This document shows, in pieces, positions 9,417-16,452 of a stretch of 28,718 nucleotides of DNA. The position numbers and the translations under genes were made by a program. Each line of letters begins with the position of its first letter. Position 1 is the stretch's first letter. The notes under the pieces were generated by a model. That model had not been told where the DNA came from. It was given only the letters and a program-made list of their open reading frames with translations, and did no database searches. Source of the stretch: WYEN01 sp049976205 (GTDB lineage: Archaea > Thermoproteota > Thermoprotei_A > Sulfolobales > AG1); NCBI GenBank assembly GCA_049976205.1, contig JBMFIR010000017.1, forward strand, positions 1-28,718, given 5' to 3'.

Positions 9417-9925
9417 GGAGTCTCAGCCTCCCCCGCTTTACGAGTAATAATACGAAAATCTTTACGCATAGGCCACCTACCCTCAAGCTCTTCAGGTAAA
9501 AGAAGTCTCCTAAGATCTGGGTGACCCTCAAAATACACACCAAACATTTCCCAAGTTTCTCTTTCATGAAACTCAGCACTAGGCCAAATACTTGTTAAAG
9601 AAGAAACTCTCGGATTATCTCTCTCAAGGGCTGATTTTATAACAACAGTGTATTTCCTAACAACCCTCAAATAAGACCCTATATGAACCATGAGTTCTAT
9701 CTTCTTTTCCTGGGGATAATCAACGGCTGATAAAGACTTTACATGATCAAAACCTAAGTGAAGTAGTTTCTTAGCCAGATCCATGATTTTTTCTCTAGTA
9801 ACCTCAATATATATGACTCTTTCAGTCTTGTCAATATAGATCTTTGTCGCCAGATCCTTTAACTCCTCATTAAATATACTAAGTAGATTATTCAGATCAG
9901 GATCTTTAGCAACCACCTGAGACAT
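9407..9925 (-). CDS. nuoC: Complex I-like 30-kDa subunit NuoC
   Basis: This is a soluble subunit of about 172 aa. The diagnostic stretch is SIWPSAEFHERETWEMFGVYFEGHPDLRRLLLPEELEGRWPMRKDF near the C-terminus. It is a separate protein here, not fused to NuoD. The ATG at 9925 is preferred because GGGTG lies six bases upstream; GTG 9934 is an in-frame alternative that would destroy that spacing. It lies between nuoB (11-nt gap) and nuoD (10-nt overlap). Confidence 0.93.
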   Translation of the reverse strand: MSQVVAKDPDLNNLLSIFNEELKDLATKIYIDKTERVIYIEVTREKIMDLAKKLLHLGFDHVKSLSAVDYPQEKKIELMVHIGSYLRVVRKYTVVIKSALERDNPRVSSLTSIWPSAEFHERETWEMFGVYFEGHPDLRRLLLPEELEGRWPMRKDFRIITRKAGEAETPWK

Positions 9926-9936
9926 TCTTCGCACCC

Positions 9937-10488
9937 TTACCTAACCTGGTTCTTCACATATCTTCTCAGAATCTCCAAATCTTCCCTCGATACACCAACA
10001 CTCCTAATCTTCTCCTGAAGCATGAGAATAGCTCTTGCGAGAGCCTCAGGTCTCGGGGGACAACCAGGAATGTATACGTCCACAGGAATAACTTCGTTAG
10101 CCCTCACAGTATTATAGCTATTCCAGAACAATCCTCCATCTATGGCGCAAGCCCCCATCGCAATAACAAATTTCGGGTCAGCCATCTGCTCCCACGTGAT
10201 CCTAGCCACTTTCGCCATCTTAAGAGTAAGAGTGCCTTCTATTATTATTAGATTTGTTTGTCTAGGAGAAACAAACGGTAAGGAGCCGTATCTCTCCAGA
10301 TCATATCTTGGCGAATAGGCACCGGCTAATTCAACACCGCAACAACTAGTCATTAAATGAACAGGCCATAGAGAATACGAGATAGCCCATTCTAAGATAT
10401 CTTTTACAGGTTTTTTCTCCATAAGAGATCTTATTAACCTCTTAATAAACACATCTATTTCTCCAATAAAAACTACTCCTCTCTCCAT
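9937..10488 (-). CDS. nuoB: Complex I-like cluster N2 subunit NuoB
   Basis: This 183-aa protein carries the terminal [4Fe-4S] cluster N2, which reduces quinone. The ligand pattern is visible: adjacent cysteines in MTSCCGVE, one in MGACAIDGG and one in PGCPPRPEA. The order and spacing are those of NuoB/PSST and also of related hydrogenase small subunits; the NuoD sequence decides for complex I. The ATG at 10488 lies inside the 3' end of nuoA (16-nt overlap). Confidence 0.95.
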   Translation of the reverse strand: MERGVVFIGEIDVFIKRLIRSLMEKKPVKDILEWAISYSLWPVHLMTSCCGVELAGAYSPRYDLERYGSLPFVSPRQTNLIIIEGTLTLKMAKVARITWEQMADPKFVIAMGACAIDGGLFWNSYNTVRANEVIPVDVYIPGCPPRPEALARAILMLQEKIRSVGVSREDLEILRRYVKNQVR

Positions 10489-10847
10489 AAGCTCAGATCC
10501 TCCGCGAATTTATACGCGAAATAAAGGATAGGGAGAATAATTATAAAACTTACAAGCACAGCATATGTGATCAAATTAAGAAGCTCGTGAGGAGAAATGA
10601 GAATAAATACAAGCAGAACAATTAACGGCTCCAGTGAGGAGAACATTAAAAGAAACGGATAATACTGCATAATAAAGAAACCTCGGGATCTTCCAGATCT
10701 AGGGTTTCCACTCTCGAATCTTTCTCTCTTCATAACATACTCTATCTCAGGTGAGATTGCTATAGATATATAGTGAGCGATTAAAGGAATAAGTAGCGAT
10801 ACAACCACTAATAAAACAATAATTGCAACAGCGTAGATGTCAACCAA
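10473..10847 (-). CDS. nuoA: Complex I-like membrane subunit NuoA
   Basis: This three-helix membrane protein is of the NuoA/ND3 family. The loop RERFESGNPRSGRSRGFFIMQYYPFLLMF resembles the conserved ND3 loop (E-x-G), with the usual Cys replaced by Asn-Pro. Two starts are possible. TTG 10886 gives 137 aa but lies only about 8 nt below the TATA box. TTG 10847 (124 aa) has GGTG six bases upstream and lies downstream of the predicted transcription start, so it is preferred. It is first in the nuo operon. Confidence 0.85.
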   Translation of the reverse strand: MVDIYAVAIIVLLVVVSLLIPLIAHYISIAISPEIEYVMKRERFESGNPRSGRSRGFFIMQYYPFLLMFSSLEPLIVLLVFILISPHELLNLITYAVLVSFIIILPILYFAYKFAEDLSLWREE

Positions 10848-10892
10848 ATAAGACACCTTATTTAGTAGCCTAGGATAAGTTATCAAAATGAG

Positions 10893-10904
10893 CTTTTAAA
10901 TATA
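10893..10904 (-). promoter_or_regulatory. nuoA: nuo operon promoter (TATA box)
   Basis: The minus strand reads TATATTTAAAAG at 10904-10893, close to the archaeal TATA consensus. Initiation is expected around 10868-10878, which is inside the longer nuoA ORF and supports the start at 10847. It is the only clear promoter for the 11-gene operon. Confidence 0.55.
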
Positions 10905-10953
10905 CATAAGCAGTGAAGAACCAGGTATATTAGCAACTAAAATACAGAGACGG

Positions 10954-10976
10954 AGTTTATGCTTACTACATAAACT
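10954..10976. promoter_or_regulatory. Perfect inverted repeat in the nuo/pinA divergent region
   Basis: AGTTTATG (10954-10961) and CATAAACT (10969-10976) are exact reverse complements around a 7-nt spacer. The repeat lies about 50 bp upstream of the nuo TATA box and about 100 bp upstream of pinA. Its symmetry and place suggest an operator for a dimeric regulator; a hairpin is the alternative. The rest of the 10887-11071 intergenic region is AT-rich without an ORF. Confidence 0.4.
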
Positions 10977-11071
10977 TTGTATCCATAAAAACACTTCTTA
11001 GATAAATCATAGCGTTTTAATACATATTAAATTAATTAAAACATATCTACTTTAGGAGGATAAGAGGATAT

Positions 11072-12634
11072 TTGAAGAAAGCGTTTCAAAATATATTTGT
11101 CATAGATCAAACAGCTCTGCTAGAGGATTTTGAATTAATTAAAGAAGTGATAGAAAACAAGATAGAATCTGGAGAGATCCATATACTAAAACAGGTGATA
11201 GAGAAATTCGAAAAAGGGATTAGAGAAGGAGATCCTCAGGCAGCAAGAGGACTAGAAAATATAGAAAGACTAAGAGAATTCATTAGTAGCAAAGAAGATC
11301 TTGAGATAAGAATTGTGAATATTCAAGAGAGAATAATTCCCGAAAAGACGTTAGAGCAGATCATCAGAGATTACGCCCTAGAGATTGGTGGCGTCTTAAT
11401 AACATCAGATCCTCTGCAAAAAAAGATTTCTGAAGCCATGGATATAGAAGTTATTGAAATAAGTAAAAAGAAAACTGGATTATTATTCGAGAAATATTTC
11501 GATGAACACACAATGTCTATTCACTTAAAAGCAGGAGCTCCTCCAAGAGCCAAGAAAGGATCGCCACTAAAATGGTTCTTTGAGTATCTAGACAATAAAC
11601 CTCTCACAGAAAAAGAATTAGAAGAGATCATAAATGACGTCTTAGAAGAAGTTAAAATTAGAAAGAGAGGATTTATAGAGATAGAGAGACCTTATTCAAT
11701 AATTGTACAAATAGATATGTATAGAATCATTATTGTGAAACCTCCTTTAAGCGATACATCAGAGGTAACAATTACAAGACCTATAGCATCTCCGAGTCTC
11801 GAGAACTATAATTTGAGACAAGATCTGGTGAAGAGATTATTAGAAAAAGCAGAGGGTATACTAATAGCAGGTGCACCTGGTATGGGAAAAACAACATTTG
11901 CTCAAGCACTAGCTAAGTTCTATATGGAGAAAGGAAAGATCGTGAAAACAATAGAGAGTCCTCGAGATATGCATTTACCAGATGAAATCTCTCAATATTC
12001 TAAGAGCAAAGGATCATCAGAGGAATTACATGACATACTTCTACTCAGCAGACCAGACTACACGGTCTTTGACGAAATGAGAGACGATGAAGACTTCAAT
12101 TTATATGTGGATCTAAGACTCGCAGGAATAGGCATGATTGGCGTTGTTCATGCCACGTCACCAATAGATGCTATACAGAGATTTTTAAGAAGAATAGATC
12201 TAGGAATGATCCCAAGCATTATAGACACCGTCATATTTATTAATAAGGGAAGAATAGAGAAGATCTATGAGCTAGAGTTAACCGTTAAGCTACCCACAGG
12301 CCTAAGAGAAATAGAGTTAGCCAGACCGGTAGTTGAGGTCAGAGATCTAGAGAGTGGAGAGTTAGAATATGAAATATATACATTCGGAGAACAAACCGTT
12401 ATCGTGTCTGTAAAAAGACTAGGATCCTTAAGTGAGAAAGATAGAAAGATCTATCAGGAGATAAAGAAGCAGTTTCCTGAAGCTGATATAGAGAGAGAAG
12501 GAGAGATTATATGGATAAAGATCCCTAGAAGCAGAATAGGAGGTGTAGGTAAAGACTTCCTAAAACTAAAAAAGAAGTTAGAGAGAAAGTACAATATTGT
12601 GCTAAGAGTAAAACTAGGTGAAGAAACTACTTGA
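11072..12634 (+). CDS. pinA: PINA-type PIN-domain/ATPase (Holliday junction-associated)
   Basis: This 520-aa protein has an N-terminal PIN-like domain (residues 5-150; Asp12 in FVIDQT and Asp in ITSDPLQ), a secretion-ATPase-like core with Walker A GAPGMGKTT (from residue 267) and a Walker B-like TVFDEMRDDED (about 331-341), a GMIGVVHATSPIDA segment, and a KH-like basic C-terminus. This is the archaeal PINc-KH ATPase family. Its Sulfolobus member PINA is known as a hexameric ATPase that promotes Holliday-junction branch migration and binds Hjc. The start is TTG with AGGAGGA upstream. The stop overlaps the next gene, hjc, by 4 nt, supporting a recombination role here. Confidence 0.88.
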   Translation: MKKAFQNIFVIDQTALLEDFELIKEVIENKIESGEIHILKQVIEKFEKGIREGDPQAARGLENIERLREFISSKEDLEIRIVNIQERIIPEKTLEQIIRDYALEIGGVLITSDPLQKKISEAMDIEVIEISKKKTGLLFEKYFDEHTMSIHLKAGAPPRAKKGSPLKWFFEYLDNKPLTEKELEEIINDVLEEVKIRKRGFIEIERPYSIIVQIDMYRIIIVKPPLSDTSEVTITRPIASPSLENYNLRQDLVKRLLEKAEGILIAGAPGMGKTTFAQALAKFYMEKGKIVKTIESPRDMHLPDEISQYSKSKGSSEELHDILLLSRPDYTVFDEMRDDEDFNLYVDLRLAGIGMIGVVHATSPIDAIQRFLRRIDLGMIPSIIDTVIFINKGRIEKIYELELTVKLPTGLREIELARPVVEVRDLESGELEYEIYTFGEQTVIVSVKRLGSLSEKDRKIYQEIKKQFPEADIEREGEIIWIKIPRSRIGGVGKDFLKLKKKLERKYNIVLRVKLGEETT

Positions 12635-13095
12635 GCAATCAACAGAAAGAACTCTCAAAACTCAGAAGAAGAGCCTTCCAGAGAGAAAGAGATCTTGCTC
12701 AAAAACTATGGAAGCTAGGCTTTGCTGTGGTCAGAGGCCCTGCAAGTGGGGCAAAAGCAAAGAGAGTTCCATACCCAGATCTTGTGGCAATAAAAAATAA
12801 ATATATATTCATTTTCGAGATCAAAACAAAAGAAAAAGAGGATCATGTTTACGTAGAGGAGCATCAAATAAGCAAGCTACGAGAATTCGAGAAGAGATCA
12901 GGCGGTAAAGCTTTTATAGCTATAAAAATAATTGATGAAACAGACTGGAGATTCGTTCCTCTGGAGGCTCTAGAAAAAACAATAGGTGGCCGTTATAAAG
13001 TTGATAAAAAATTTTTTAGAGAAGGCTTATCTTTAGAAGATCTATACAGGGATGCTTCGGGAGATAAACCACTGACTGAGTTTTTAAGAAAGTAA
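12631..13095 (+). CDS. hjc: Holliday junction resolvase Hjc
   Basis: This 154-aa structure-specific endonuclease resolves four-way DNA junctions. The catalytic set is visible with family spacing: Glu19 (RERDL), Asp50 (YPDLVA), and Glu63-x-Lys65 (FEIKTK). The RGPASG loop precedes the Asp. It starts at TTG inside the pinA stop (TTGA overlap), so the two are translationally coupled. The C-terminal 35 residues (from KVDKKFFREG) extend past the nuclease core and could contact PCNA or PINA; that is inference. The known physical link of PINA and Hjc in Sulfolobus agrees with this gene pair. Confidence 0.93.
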   Translation: MSNQQKELSKLRRRAFQRERDLAQKLWKLGFAVVRGPASGAKAKRVPYPDLVAIKNKYIFIFEIKTKEKEDHVYVEEHQISKLREFEKRSGGKAFIAIKIIDETDWRFVPLEALEKTIGGRYKVDKKFFREGLSLEDLYRDASGDKPLTEFLRK

Positions 13096-13123
13096 TTATG
13101 TTCTCAGCGAATAAATACTTCAT

Positions 13124-13133
13124 TTAAAAATCT
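13124..13133 (+). promoter_or_regulatory. Promoter of the stomatin-nfeD operon (TATA box)
   Basis: TTTAAAAATC follows the hjc stop by about 30 bp and would start transcription near 13150-13155, giving a leader of about 15-20 nt containing the GAGGGTGG ribosome site (13156-13163) before ATG 13169. Confidence 0.45.
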
Positions 13134-13168
13134 CCTAGGTATTATTATAAGTGATAGAGGGTGGATAA

Positions 13169-13996
13169 ATGAATGGTATATTAATCCTAATCCTAGCTAT
13201 AGTATTAATCGTAATACCTTTCTTGGCAGCTGCAATAAAGATTGTTCGAGAATACGAAAGAGCTGTGATATTTAGATTAGGTAGATTAAAAGGTGCTGCA
13301 GGACCAGGCATATTCTTTATAATACCTATTGTAGATCAGTTCTTTAAAGTGGATCTTAGAATAAACACCGTTGATGTACCACGTCAAGCAGTTATTACTA
13401 AGGATAATGTTTCGGTATCCGTAGATGCTGTGGTTTACTATAGAGTAGACGATCCTATAAGAGCAATAGTTAAAGTAGCGAATTACAACTATGCTGTGAC
13501 ACAACTAGCAATGACGACACTTAGAGACGTCATAGGTACTATTGAATTAGATCAGTTACTTTCACATAGAGAAGAAGTCGGTAAAAAAATACAAGAGATA
13601 CTAGATGAAACCACAGAAGCCTGGGGAGTTAAAGTTGTTGCGGTAAGAATAAAAGATATTACCCTTCCCGAGGAGCTCGTTAAAGCAATGTCTCTACAGG
13701 CACAGGCAGAGAGAATTAGAAGAGCTAGAATAATTGAATCAGAAGGTGAGAGACAGGCTGCAGCAATAATTAAAGAGGCGGCTCAAATGTACCAAGAATT
13801 TCCAATAGGAATAAGATTAAGAGAGTTACAAACATTTGTTGAAGTAGCTAAAGAGAGAGCATTGATAATAGTGACTGACACAACCAGGGGCGATACAGCA
13901 TCTTTAATTCCAGCATTAACGACGGCACTAAATCAATTTATAAGTCAAAAAATAGGCTCCCAAAAGGAGACCTCAGGTGAGGTAAAGGGCTCTTAA
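13169..13996 (+). CDS. Stomatin/prohibitin-like SPFH membrane protein
   Basis: This 275-aa slipin has one N-terminal membrane helix (residues 3-24). It is followed by an SPFH domain (EYERAVIFRLGRLKGAAGPGIFFIIPIVD, the DVPRQAVITKDNVSVSVDAVVYYRV block, and TTLRDVIGTIELDQLLSHRE), then a coiled-coil segment rich in Glu, Arg and Ala (about 185-225) that supports oligomerization, and a short hydrophobic C-terminal stretch. In Pyrococcus the C-terminus of such a protein is cleaved by the neighbouring 1510-type protease, which is exactly the next gene here (1-nt gap). The inferred role is a membrane microdomain scaffold. Confidence 0.92.
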   Translation: MNGILILILAIVLIVIPFLAAAIKIVREYERAVIFRLGRLKGAAGPGIFFIIPIVDQFFKVDLRINTVDVPRQAVITKDNVSVSVDAVVYYRVDDPIRAIVKVANYNYAVTQLAMTTLRDVIGTIELDQLLSHREEVGKKIQEILDETTEAWGVKVVAVRIKDITLPEELVKAMSLQAQAERIRRARIIESEGERQAAAIIKEAAQMYQEFPIGIRLRELQTFVEVAKERALIIVTDTTRGDTASLIPALTTALNQFISQKIGSQKETSGEVKGS

Positions 13997-13997
13997 T

Positions 13998-15380
13998 ATG
14001 TTTGAATTATCTATTGATAATAAACCTATATCTATTCTCTCTACTGTGCTTATTATAATATTCTCAATGTTTTTTGTATATCACATGCTTATTATGGCCC
14101 ATATGGGGTCTCTGAGTACTTTCTCATACACTCTTCAGCAGAGCGGAGAGAACATTGTAACAAAAGCCTATGTTCTCTATATTAGGGGAACTATAGATCA
14201 GGGCGTTAAAAATCATGTTGATATAGCACTTAAAAAAGCATCAGAAGAAAATGCCGCTTTAATTCTAGATGTTAATTCCCCCGGAGGTTTCTTGGGTGAC
14301 ACGCTAGATATAACAGATATGATCTTACAATCTAGTATACCTGTTATAGGATTTGCTTCTGGAGACAGCTTTAGTGGAGCTACACTAATTCTCGTACCCA
14401 CAAACATTCTTGCTGTAGCCCCTTACGCTCATATAGGAGATGCGCAACCAGTCACAATCGGTCCTACAGGTCAGATACAGCCTATCACAGAACCAAAAAT
14501 CATTAATCCCTTACTGAAGAAGTATGAAGATATAGCTAGTGAGAGAGGCAGAAACACCTCATTGATAAAAGCATTCATACTTAATGCTACCGTAATAAAT
14601 GGTGTGGAGGCCGTAGAATATCACTTCGCGGATCTAAATGCTGTATCGTTAAATGATCTGGTCAATAAGCTGTATGATAAGAGAGTATCTATTGGTGGAA
14701 GAGTCTATGTACTAAGGATCTCTTCTCTGGAAAAGGCTCCTGAATGCTTCACATGCACAATTCTAAGTCTTTTGTCAGATCCTACTGTAAGTGGTTTAAT
14801 GATAACAATAGCTGTTTTCTCAATAATATTCTCTATATCCTCAGGACACTTCATCGGTATACCAATAGCACTAATATTTCTCTTTCTAGGATTAATAGGC
14901 TCAGGATTCAACGTGGGACTACTATCAGTAATTATGATACTACTAGGATTAGCTTTTCTAGCAGGGGGAATAGCTTTAGGAGGTAGCGAGGGGGGAATAC
15001 TTATCATAGCAGGGTTGCTCTTAACAGGGTTAGGAGGAATGTTTCTACCTGTTATAGGTAGAGAAATTATGATCTCAGGAACAGAGGCTTTAGTGGCAGG
15101 CTTCTACTACGCATCTTTAGGAATAGGTATAGGAGCAGGATCCGTAGGAGCCTACATAGCTATGCAACTTATTAAATTAAGAAAAATAAGGCATAGAATC
15201 TTTGAGATTATAGGAAAAGAGGGAGTAGCTAAAGACGAAATAACACCAGAGAAAGAGGGTTTTATCTTAATAGAGGGAGAACTTTGGCGAGCAATCTCTG
15301 ACAAAGATGTTATTAAGCCAGGGGAACGCGTAGTAGTTATCAACAAAAAAGATTTTCTCTTGATAGTTAAAAAGATATAA
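13998..15380 (+). CDS. nfeD: NfeD/1510-type membrane-bound serine protease
   Basis: This 460-aa full-length (long) NfeD protein has an N-terminal membrane anchor (12-35), a ClpP-class protease domain (about 55-250), four or five membrane helices (about 255-395) and a C-terminal OB-fold NfeD domain (about 400-460). The DVNSPGG oxyanion motif is at 91-97. The presumed Ser-Lys dyad is Ser126 (SFSGA) and Lys167 (TEPKI); their 41-residue spacing equals that of Ser97/Lys138 in Pyrococcus PH1510. Unlike most relatives, the residue before Ser126 is Phe rather than Ala. It directly follows the stomatin gene, its likely substrate. Confidence 0.92.
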   Translation: MFELSIDNKPISILSTVLIIIFSMFFVYHMLIMAHMGSLSTFSYTLQQSGENIVTKAYVLYIRGTIDQGVKNHVDIALKKASEENAALILDVNSPGGFLGDTLDITDMILQSSIPVIGFASGDSFSGATLILVPTNILAVAPYAHIGDAQPVTIGPTGQIQPITEPKIINPLLKKYEDIASERGRNTSLIKAFILNATVINGVEAVEYHFADLNAVSLNDLVNKLYDKRVSIGGRVYVLRISSLEKAPECFTCTILSLLSDPTVSGLMITIAVFSIIFSISSGHFIGIPIALIFLFLGLIGSGFNVGLLSVIMILLGLAFLAGGIALGGSEGGILIIAGLLLTGLGGMFLPVIGREIMISGTEALVAGFYYASLGIGIGAGSVGAYIAMQLIKLRKIRHRIFEIIGKEGVAKDEITPEKEGFILIEGELWRAISDKDVIKPGERVVVINKKDFLLIVKKI

Positions 15381-15449
15381 AATATAGAGTTCATGAAAGA
15401 AGTTATTAATTGGTTGGCTAGCGGATTTTTGCCCTTGAGATAACAGATA

Positions 15450-15458
15450 TTTTTATAA
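15450..15458 (+). promoter_or_regulatory. Promoter of the Glu-rich microprotein gene
   Basis: TTTTTATAA is a strong archaeal TATA box placed about 30 bp before the predicted transcription start (about 15477-15483). The leader is then very short, with GGTGA (15481-15485) and four bases to the ATG at 15490. The 15381-15489 gap has nothing else recognizable. Confidence 0.6.
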
Positions 15459-15489
15459 GCTACTAAAAACCGAATAAAATGGTGAATAT

Positions 15490-15660
15490 ATGGTACCGAA
15501 ACCCCTGAGGTTTGAAGAAGAGGAAGAAGAGGAGTGGGAAGAAGAAGAGGAAGAGGAAGAAGAGTGGGGCGAAGAAGAGCTAGAGTGGGAAGAAGAAGAG
15601 GAAGAATTGGGAGAAGAAGAGGAGTGGGAAGAAGAAGAAGAGGAAGAGGAAGAAGAGTAG
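15490..15660 (+). CDS. Glutamate/tryptophan-rich microprotein, unknown function
   Basis: This is a 56-aa protein: an eight-residue N-terminus (MVPKPLRF), then almost only Glu (40 of 56 residues) in runs of 3 to 10, interrupted by Trp at 16, 26, 33 and 46 and by a few Gly and Leu. Glu codons are mixed (26 GAA, 14 GAG). It has its own TATA box and ribosome site, and a T-run begins right after the stop, all of which support a real gene. The predicted pI is extremely low and there are no membrane segments. It does not match a family I recognize. Possible roles are a nucleic-acid mimic, a chaperone-like acidic tail binding basic chromatin or ribosomal proteins, or a metal/cation buffer; none is proven. 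The mirror-frame poly-Ser ORF is a shadow. Confidence 0.75.
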   Translation: MVPKPLRFEEEEEEEWEEEEEEEEEWGEEELEWEEEEEELGEEEEWEEEEEEEEEE

Positions 15661-15668
15661 TTTTTATC
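15661..15668 (+). terminator. T-run terminator after the Glu-rich gene
   Basis: TTTTTATC immediately follows the TAG stop, typical of archaeal U-rich termination without a hairpin. It precedes the convergent RNase Z gene. Confidence 0.45.
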
Positions 15669-15690
15669 TAGAGAGTAATTCACATAACAG

Positions 15691-16452
15691 TTACGGAATA
15701 ATTACTAAATCAAGATCTTTTACTAATATTGTGTTCTTAAATATTCTCCTAGCCTCAGAGACTAGTTTATCTTCGTCTCGATATCTCGAGCTAAAATGAG
15801 TTAAGTATAGTTTCTCAACTTCCGCTCTGAGAGCTACTTCGGCAGCCTCTATGACTGTGCTGTGTCCCGAGATCACCGCTTCTTCGGAATCTTCTGAAGA
15901 AAATGTTGCGTCGTGTATTAATATATTTGCTTTTTTACAATAATTTACTGTATCTTCACAAGGCCTTGTGTCTCCTGTATAGCATATTTTGTGAATAAAA
16001 CCTCTATAATTAATCTCTACTAAGTATCCCATACTCTCAATTGAGTGACAGACTCTAAATCCTTTAACACTGATCCTGTTGAAGATATGTGTGTCTGTAG
16101 GCTCTAAATACTCTAGATTAAAAGATAACTTATGTTTAGACACATTAAGAAAAACATCTACTAGATCCCTTATTTCTTTAGGAGCTATTATGTAGAGATT
16201 ATCTTTTCTACTGAATAATGTCATAGATTGTAAGAGAGGTAGTAATCCTATGAAGTGGTCGCCATGCAGATGAGTTATTGCTACGAATCTGATCTTGAGA
16301 GGCGATAACCCCACCTGCTGAAGCCTTATTTGACAACCCTCTCCACAGTCTAGTAATCCGATCTCGCTATTCACCTCAATAGCAATCGAAGAATGCCATC
16401 TACGAATAGATGGCGAGGCTGCCCCACTACCTAAGAAATAGATCTTGATCAT
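15691..16452 (-). CDS. rnz: Ribonuclease Z (tRNA 3' endonuclease)
   Basis: This 253-aa metallo-beta-lactamase-fold enzyme removes 3' trailers from pre-tRNA. Zinc ligands are seen in THLHGDH (His61, His63, Asp65, His66), GDTRPC (Asp), SGHST (His) and LTHFSSRY (His). The N-terminal FLGSGAASPS and the LLDCGEGCQIRL motif (with PxKxRxxxxTHLH-like spacing) are characteristic. It is short for the family (about 300 aa): the flexible exosite arm that grips tRNA seems reduced, so relaxed or different substrate binding is possible. The ATG overlaps the dtdA stop by 4 nt (ATGA), forming a tRNA-maturation/quality operon. Confidence 0.9.
   Translation of the reverse strand: MIKIYFLGSGAASPSIRRWHSSIAIEVNSEIGLLDCGEGCQIRLQQVGLSPLKIRFVAITHLHGDHFIGLLPLLQSMTLFSRKDNLYIIAPKEIRDLVDVFLNVSKHKLSFNLEYLEPTDTHIFNRISVKGFRVCHSIESMGYLVEINYRGFIHKICYTGDTRPCEDTVNYCKKANILIHDATFSSEDSEEAVISGHSTVIEAAEVALRAEVEKLYLTHFSSRYRDEDKLVSEARRIFKNTILVKDLDLVIIP

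Noticed and set aside
15490..15660. Tract as a CRISPR or satellite repeat
   Set aside because: Units are irregular, the codon mix is not periodic beyond three bases, and it keeps one open frame with start and stop.
15453..15683. Minus-strand poly-serine ORF
   Set aside because: It is the mirror image of the Glu-rich gene (GAA/GAG complemented gives TTC/CTC/TCT codons), while promoter, ribosome site and terminator all point to the plus strand.
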